Assembly: GCA_027069385.1 (NCBI GenBank)
Contig: JALXER010000410.1
Span: 1 to 9,540, forward strand
DNA: 9,540 nt
From: Paracoccaceae bacterium
GTDB lineage: Bacteria > Pseudomonadota > Alphaproteobacteria > Rhodobacterales > Rhodobacteraceae
Direction: 5' to 3'
Part shown: positions 5,490 to 9,540 of the stretch, piece by piece
How the letters are laid out: each line of letters starts with the position of its first letter
Position numbering within the stretch: the first letter of the stretch is position 1
Position numbers and translations under genes: made by a program
The notes under the pieces: generated by a model
Told to the model about the DNA's origin: nothing
Databases searched by the model: none
What the model saw: only the letters and a program-made list of their open reading frames with translations

Positions 5490-6631
5490 CCCCGCTTGTC
5501 CCTGATGTTACCGCTGTTTCCCGACCGGACGGACCCGGGCACCCCAACCTGATCGGCCTAACCCGTGACGCCATGCGCGATGCACTGATCGGCATAGGTG
5601 TGCCCGAAAAGCAGGCCCGCATGCGCACCAGCCAGCTTTGGCAATGGATTTATCAGAAGGGCGCGCAGGATTTCAGCGTCATGACCAATCTGGCCAAGGC
5701 GTTTCGCGGTCAACTGGCCGAACATTTCACCCTTGCCCGCCCGGCCATCACCACTAAACAGGTGTCCATGGACGGTACGCGCAAATACCTGTTGCGCCTG
5801 TTCGACGGTCACGAGGTCGAGGCGGTGTATATCCCCGATGAAAACCGCGGCACGCTGTGCATTTCCTCGCAGGTCGGTTGCACCCTGAATTGTTCGTTCT
5901 GCCATACCGGCACCCAGAATCTGGTGCGCAATCTAAGCGCCGGTGAAATCGTGGCGCAGGTGATGGTGGCGCGCGATGATCTGGACGAATGGCCCGACGA
6001 TTCGGGGCCGGTAGAGGGGCGACGACGCATTACCAACGTGGTGCTGATGGGCATGGGCGAACCGCTCTATAATTACGAGAACGTGCGCGATGCGATGCAT
6101 ATCGTCATGGATAACGAGGGCATTTCGATCTCGCGCCGCCGTATTACCCTTTCGACCTCGGGCGTGGTGCCCCAGATCGAGCGCGCCGGACAGGAAATCG
6201 GCTGCCTGCTGGCGGTCAGCTTTCATGCCACGACCGACGCGGTGCGCGACCAGCTGGTGCCGATCAACAAAAAGTGGAACATCGAAACCCTGCTGAACAC
6301 GTTGCGCGCCTATCCACGCCTTAGCAACTCCGAACGGATCACCTTTGAATATGTGATGCTGAAAGGTATCAATGACAGCGACGCCGACGCGCGCCGTCTG
6401 GTGGCGCTGATCAAGGGAATTCCGGCCAAGATCAACCTGATTCCGTTCAACCCGTGGCCCGGCAGCCCCTATCAGCGTTCCGACTGGGACCGGATCGAGG
6501 CCTTTGCCGAGATCGTCAACAATGCCGGTTATGCCAGTCCGGTTCGCACGCCGCGCGGCGAGGATATCATGGCGGCCTGCGGGCAGCTCAAATCCGCCTC
6601 GCAAAAGGCGCGGGCCAGCGCGCGCAAATAG
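5480..6631 (+). CDS. rlmN: Dual-specificity RNA methyltransferase RlmN (23S rRNA A2503-C2 and tRNA A37-C2)
   Basis: A radical-SAM enzyme that methylates C2 of adenosine 2503 in 23S rRNA and of adenosine 37 in some tRNAs, via a methylated cysteine. The 383 residues show the full family: N-terminal helical domain with QLWQWIYQKGAQDF (about 51-64), GTRKYLLRL and EAVYIPDENRGTLC leading to Cys127, the 4Fe-4S motif CTLNCSFC (Cys134, Cys138, Cys141), VVLMGMGEPLYNYENV, RRITLSTSGVVPQI, LAVSFHATTD, RITFEYVMLKGINDS, INLIPFNPWPGSPY, and RTPRGEDIMAACGQLK with Cys367. Cys127 and Cys367 match the catalytic pair Cys118/Cys355 of E. coli by motif. The GTG start at 5480 overlaps the stop of the IalB copy 2 gene by 10 nt. 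It gives the N-terminal extension usual in Rhodobacteraceae, and its ribosome binding site (AAGAG) is modest, so translation may depend on coupling. No stop or frameshift interrupts it. Confidence 0.96.
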   Translation: MPVTPLVPDVTAVSRPDGPGHPNLIGLTRDAMRDALIGIGVPEKQARMRTSQLWQWIYQKGAQDFSVMTNLAKAFRGQLAEHFTLARPAITTKQVSMDGTRKYLLRLFDGHEVEAVYIPDENRGTLCISSQVGCTLNCSFCHTGTQNLVRNLSAGEIVAQVMVARDDLDEWPDDSGPVEGRRRITNVVLMGMGEPLYNYENVRDAMHIVMDNEGISISRRRITLSTSGVVPQIERAGQEIGCLLAVSFHATTDAVRDQLVPINKKWNIETLLNTLRAYPRLSNSERITFEYVMLKGINDSDADARRLVALIKGIPAKINLIPFNPWPGSPYQRSDWDRIEAFAEIVNNAGYASPVRTPRGEDIMAACGQLKSASQKARASARK

Positions 6632-6702
6632 CGGCGCATCTGTCATCTTTATTTCCCCGTTGAACTTGGGTAAGGGAAGGATGCAGAACAGGAGAGGCCA
6701 TC

Positions 6703-7401
6703 ATGTATTCACACCACGACGAAGCCCATTACGTTACCCGCACCGGCTGGCTGCGCGCGGCGGTGATGGGCGCCAATGACGGGATCGTTTCGACGGCATC
6801 GATCATTATCGGGGTGGCGGCAGCGGGTACCGGCCAAAGCGAAATTCTGCTGGCCGGGCTGGCCGGGCTGATCGCGGGGGCCATGTCGATGGCCGCCGGT
6901 GAATATGTGTCGGTTTCCTCGCAATCCGACAGCGAGCGCGCCGATCTGGCCCGCGAAAGCCGCGAATTGCAGAAAAATCCGGATGCGGAACTGGCGGAAC
7001 TGGCCAAAATCTATGAAATGCGCGGGCTGACCTCCGAACTGGCCCGCGATGTGGCGGTACAACTGACCGAACACGACGCGTTAGAGGCCCATGCCCGCGA
7101 CGAAATGGGCATTACCGACCTAAGCAAAGCCCGTCCGGTTCAGGCGGCGCTGGCCTCGGCTGCCACGTTTTCGATCGGCGGGGCGCTGCCGTTGATGGCG
7201 GTGATTTTTGCGCCGCTGACCAGCATCATCTGGGTTACGACGGTGATTTCCATACTGGTGCTGGGGTTGCTCGGATCGCTGTCGGCCAAGGCCGGTGGCG
7301 CGCCGCTGTTTCGCGCCATCGCCCGCGTCACCCTGTGGGGTGCGGCAGCCATGGCGGCAACGGCGCTGGTCGGGCGGATATTCGGCACGATTGTCGGATA
7401 G
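6703..7401 (+). CDS. VIT/CCC1-family iron or manganese transporter
   Basis: A 232-residue inner-membrane protein of the VIT1/CCC1 family, which exports Fe2+ or Mn2+ from the cytoplasm by proton exchange. The signature GANDGIVSTASIIIGVAAAG lies in the first membrane helix (Asp26 is the expected metal-translocating acid). LLAGLAGLIAGAMSMAAGEY with Met61, Met63 and Glu67 forms the second. The Glu/Asp-rich segment from about 76 to 138 is the cytoplasmic metal-binding helical domain. Three more membrane helices follow (about 148-232), for the usual five. The ATG at 6703 is 8 nt after AGGAG (6690-6694). It follows rlmN by 71 nt with no clear terminator or promoter between, so read-through from rlmN is possible. 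Whether the metal is iron or manganese cannot be told from sequence. No iron box was recognised upstream. Confidence 0.92.
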   Translation: MYSHHDEAHYVTRTGWLRAAVMGANDGIVSTASIIIGVAAAGTGQSEILLAGLAGLIAGAMSMAAGEYVSVSSQSDSERADLARESRELQKNPDAELAELAKIYEMRGLTSELARDVAVQLTEHDALEAHARDEMGITDLSKARPVQAALASAATFSIGGALPLMAVIFAPLTSIIWVTTVISILVLGLLGSLSAKAGGAPLFRAIARVTLWGAAAMAATALVGRIFGTIVG

Positions 7402-7500
7402 CGCCGCGCGCACCGTCAGGGGTGCCGGTCGATCAGACTGGATTCCGGCGGGCAGGCTGCTTACATTGGGGTGAACCGCTTGAAACCATAAGGAACGCGC

Positions 7501-8913
7501 GTGGGAATTGCCGACATAGCCGATCAGATCGCCCGGGTGATCGACGATACGCAGGCCGGGGCGCGCGAGATGCTGGAACCGGTGGTGCGCATTGGTGTGA
7601 CCGGCCTGTCACGCGCCGGTAAAACCGTGTTCATTACCTCGCTGGTCGCCAACCTGCTCGACCGATCGCGCATGGCGCAACTGGTGCCCGCCGCCAATGG
7701 CCGGATAGAGGCCGCGTTCCTGCAACCCCAGCCCGACGATACGGTGCCGCGCTTTGCCTTTGAACAGCATCTGGCGGCGTTGCGCGCCGGTGAATGGCCT
7801 TCCTCGACCCGAGCGATCAGCCAGTTACGCCTGTCGCTGCGCATACGCCCTGCGGGCATGCTGGCCGGATTGCGCGGGGCGCGGCTGGTGCATATCGATA
7901 TTGTCGACTATCCGGGCGAATGGCTGCTTGATCTGCCGCTTCTCCAGCAAAGCTACGCCGACTGGTCGGCGCAGATGTTGCAACAGGCTCGCGCGCCGGG
8001 TCGCGCGTCGCTGGCCGAGGGCTGGCTTGCCCGGCCCGAGGCCAGCGACCCTTCGGAACGGTTCGATGAGCGCCACGCGCAGGACCTCGCCAATGCGTTT
8101 ACCGCCTATCTGGGGTCCGCGCGCGAGGCGGGTTTTTCATCCTGTTCACCAGGGCGGTTTTTGATGCCCGGCGATCTGGAAGGCTCTCCGGCGCTGACCT
8201 TCGCCCCGCTACCCCGCCCCGACAAGCCGCGACGCGGGATGCTATATACCGAGTTCGAGCGGCGTTTCGATGCGTATAAATCCAAGGTGGTCAAACCGTT
8301 TTTCCGCGACCATTTCGCCAGAATTGACCGCCAGATCGTACTGGTAGACGCGCTGGGCGCCATCCATGCCGGCCCGCAGGCGCTCGATGATCTGCGCGTG
8401 GCCATGGCCGAAATCCTGACCTGCTTTCGTCCCGGAAAAAACAGCTGGCTTAGCAAAATTCTGGGGCGCAAGGTCGAAAAGATCCTGTTTGCCGCCACCA
8501 AGGCCGACCATATCCACCATAGCCAGCATCCGGCCCTGACCGCCATTCTGGAACAATTGCTGACCGAAGCACGGGCGCGGGCGGATTTCAAAGGGGCGAC
8601 CACCGCAACCCTGTCAATCGCCGCCATCCGCGCCACGGTCGAACAAACCCTGACCCATCAGGGCGCCCCTGTGGATTGCGTACGCGGCACCCTGATGGAT
8701 AGCGGCAAAACCGTTGCCCTCCACCCCGGAGACCTGCCCGAAAACCCGCATGATCTGCTTGGTCCGGCCCGCGACGGCGCCCCAAGCTGGCTGGACAAGG
8801 ATTTTGACCTGATGCGCTTTGCGCCGCCACAACTCGGGGCGCAGCGCGATGCGGGGCTGCCCCATATCCGGCTCGACAAGGCGGCGCAATTTCTGCTGGC
8901 GGACCGGCTATGA
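7501..8913 (+). CDS. ycjX: YcjX-family P-loop GTPase (DUF463)
   Basis: A 470-residue nucleotide-binding protein of the YcjX family, close to the length of the E. coli protein. The P-loop is GLSRAGKT (Gly35-Thr42) directly followed by VFITSLVANLL. A DxxG-like segment VDYPGEWLLDLPLLQ has Asp136 and Gly139, and TKAD (333-336) is the guanine-specificity motif. In E. coli ycjX and ycjF belong to the phage-shock regulon; the cellular role is not settled but is linked to envelope stress. The GTG start at 7501 follows AAGGAA (7490-7495) with 5 nt spacing and puts the P-loop at the normal position. The preceding 99 nt hold no clear promoter; TTACAT at 7461 and CCATAA at 7486 are a poor match with 19-nt spacing. 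The stop overlaps the next gene by ATGA. No stress-sigma (sigma54) site is visible, unlike in enterobacteria. Confidence 0.9.
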   Translation: MGIADIADQIARVIDDTQAGAREMLEPVVRIGVTGLSRAGKTVFITSLVANLLDRSRMAQLVPAANGRIEAAFLQPQPDDTVPRFAFEQHLAALRAGEWPSSTRAISQLRLSLRIRPAGMLAGLRGARLVHIDIVDYPGEWLLDLPLLQQSYADWSAQMLQQARAPGRASLAEGWLARPEASDPSERFDERHAQDLANAFTAYLGSAREAGFSSCSPGRFLMPGDLEGSPALTFAPLPRPDKPRRGMLYTEFERRFDAYKSKVVKPFFRDHFARIDRQIVLVDALGAIHAGPQALDDLRVAMAEILTCFRPGKNSWLSKILGRKVEKILFAATKADHIHHSQHPALTAILEQLLTEARARADFKGATTATLSIAAIRATVEQTLTHQGAPVDCVRGTLMDSGKTVALHPGDLPENPHDLLGPARDGAPSWLDKDFDLMRFAPPQLGAQRDAGLPHIRLDKAAQFLLADRL

Positions 8914-9368
8914 ACGGCATTTCCTTTCGCACTGCCGTGCCCGATGATGCGCCCGCCTGCGCCGAAATTCTGGCGCAATGGGTGGCGGATACCCCGTGGT
9001 ATCCGCTGGATAATCCACAAAGCGCCTCGAACGATGCGATGGTTGAACGGATCCTGAATGGCGCGGTGGTGCTGGCGCTGGATGGTGATACGGTTGCGGG
9101 GTTTTTGTCGGTGGAACTGGGGCAGCTCGATTGCCTGTATCTGGCGCGCGCCTATCAGGGGCGCGGGATCGGCAAGGCGTTGCTGGACCAGTGCAAGGCC
9201 TATTTCCCCGGGGGTTTCAGCCTGTGGACTCTGGCACAAAACACCGGTGCTCAGCGGTTTTACCGGCGCGAAGGGTTGATAGAAACCGCACGATCCGACG
9301 GGGCGGATAACGAGGACAATTTGCCCGATATCCAGTTTTACTGGCCCGGACAAAGGGGGACAAGATGA
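8910..9368 (+). CDS. GNAT-family N-acetyltransferase
   Basis: A 152-residue acetyl-CoA-dependent acyltransferase of the GNAT superfamily, probably cytoplasmic. The N-terminal strand and helix (ISFRTAVPDDAPACAEIL) open the fold. DTVAGFLSVELGQLDCLYLA is the central sheet, and YQGRGIGKALLDQC is motif A with the Q-x-x-G-x-G pyrophosphate-binding loop. LWTLAQNTGAQRFYRREGLI is motif B, with the common FYRREGF-like ending. The substrate cannot be predicted. The ATG overlaps the ycjX stop by 4 nt (8910-8913) and the stop overlaps the next ATG by 4 nt (9365-9368), so all three genes are almost certainly one coupled operon. This may tie the enzyme to the envelope-stress function of the YcjX/YcjF pair or only reflect convenient insertion. 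Confidence 0.9.
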   Translation: MNGISFRTAVPDDAPACAEILAQWVADTPWYPLDNPQSASNDAMVERILNGAVVLALDGDTVAGFLSVELGQLDCLYLARAYQGRGIGKALLDQCKAYFPGGFSLWTLAQNTGAQRFYRREGLIETARSDGADNEDNLPDIQFYWPGQRGTR

Positions 9369-9540
9369 CCAAACGCCAAGGCCCGATCCGGTTTGAGCTG
9401 GACGATACCGAATCCGCGCCCACCCCCTCAGAGGCCCCGCCGGTGCCCGAGCCGGACCAGCCCCAAACCGCAGCGATGCAGGTCGCCACCCGCTTTGCGG
9501 CGCGCAAACCGGGCTGGCTGGGGCGGCTGTTCTGGGGGGC
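9365..9540 (+). CDS. TIGR01620/YcjF-type membrane protein, N-terminal part (cut by window edge)
   Basis: The ATG at 9365 opens a frame that stays open for 58 codons to the edge. It reads MTKRQGPIRFELDD, then an acidic proline-rich linker (SAPTPSEAPPVPEPDQP), then AMQVATRFAARKPGWLGRLFWG. A basic start, a Pro/Glu-rich low-complexity stretch and a basic segment just before the expected membrane helices are typical of the alphaproteobacterial TIGR01620 proteins, which are YcjF relatives (DUF697) found next to ycjX. The membrane part lies outside the window. An AGGGGG-like ribosome binding site lies at 9353-9359 and the ATG overlaps the acetyltransferase stop. The call rests mainly on context and the N-terminal pattern. 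Confidence 0.75.
   Translation, partial: MTKRQGPIRFELDDTESAPTPSEAPPVPEPDQPQTAAMQVATRFAARKPGWLGRLFWG

Noticed and set aside
5933..6646. Long antisense open frame (237 codons) opposite rlmN
   Set aside because: RlmN is unmistakable on the other strand and the antisense protein shows no recognisable motif.
7402..7500. GCCGG/CCGGC pairing and possible terminator between the VIT transporter and ycjX
   Set aside because: The arms are only five bases and separated by a long loop, with no T-run after them.

Overview
The window looks like an alphaproteobacterial chromosome segment, most probably from the Rhodobacteraceae. The grounds are the GC-rich coding sequence with strong AGGAG-type ribosome binding sites, the close match of the RlmN, LeuC and YcjX proteins to the forms I know from that family, and the tandem invasion-associated-locus-B (IalB) proteins beside rlmN. 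No mobile element, CRISPR array, rRNA or complete tRNA is visible.

Layout. Positions 1-462 (minus strand) hold the N-terminal third of leuC, cut by the window edge. Divergent from it is a tight two-gene operon (693-2453): a membrane-anchored alpha/beta hydrolase of the platelet-activating-factor acetylhydrolase type and, 3 nt downstream, a PadR-family regulator. A TTGACA promoter with a 21-bp near-perfect palindrome over its -10 region lies just upstream and is a good candidate operator. From about 2455 to 3090 the base composition drops to about 41% GC. This islet holds a small unrecognised TPR-like protein gene, an uncertain 57-codon ORF and two sizeable inverted repeats.

A Rhizobium-type (asparaginase II family) L-asparaginase gene runs on the minus strand (3173-4186). 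It is separated by a short region with plausible back-to-back promoters from two consecutive secreted IalB-family paralogues (4384-4920 and 4959-5489). The second overlaps the start of rlmN (5480-6631), the radical-SAM 23S rRNA/tRNA methyltransferase. Next come a VIT/CCC1-type metal transporter (6703-7401) and an operon of a YcjX-family GTPase (7501-8913), a GNAT acetyltransferase (8910-9368) and the first 58 codons of a TIGR01620/YcjF-type membrane protein (9365 to the edge). These last three are joined by two ATGA overlaps.

Most of the window is ordinary core chromosome. The parts that deserve a second look are the hydrolase/PadR promoter-operator, the low-GC islet with its inverted repeats, the regulatory region between the asparaginase and the IalB genes, and the acetyltransferase embedded between the YcjX and YcjF-type genes.
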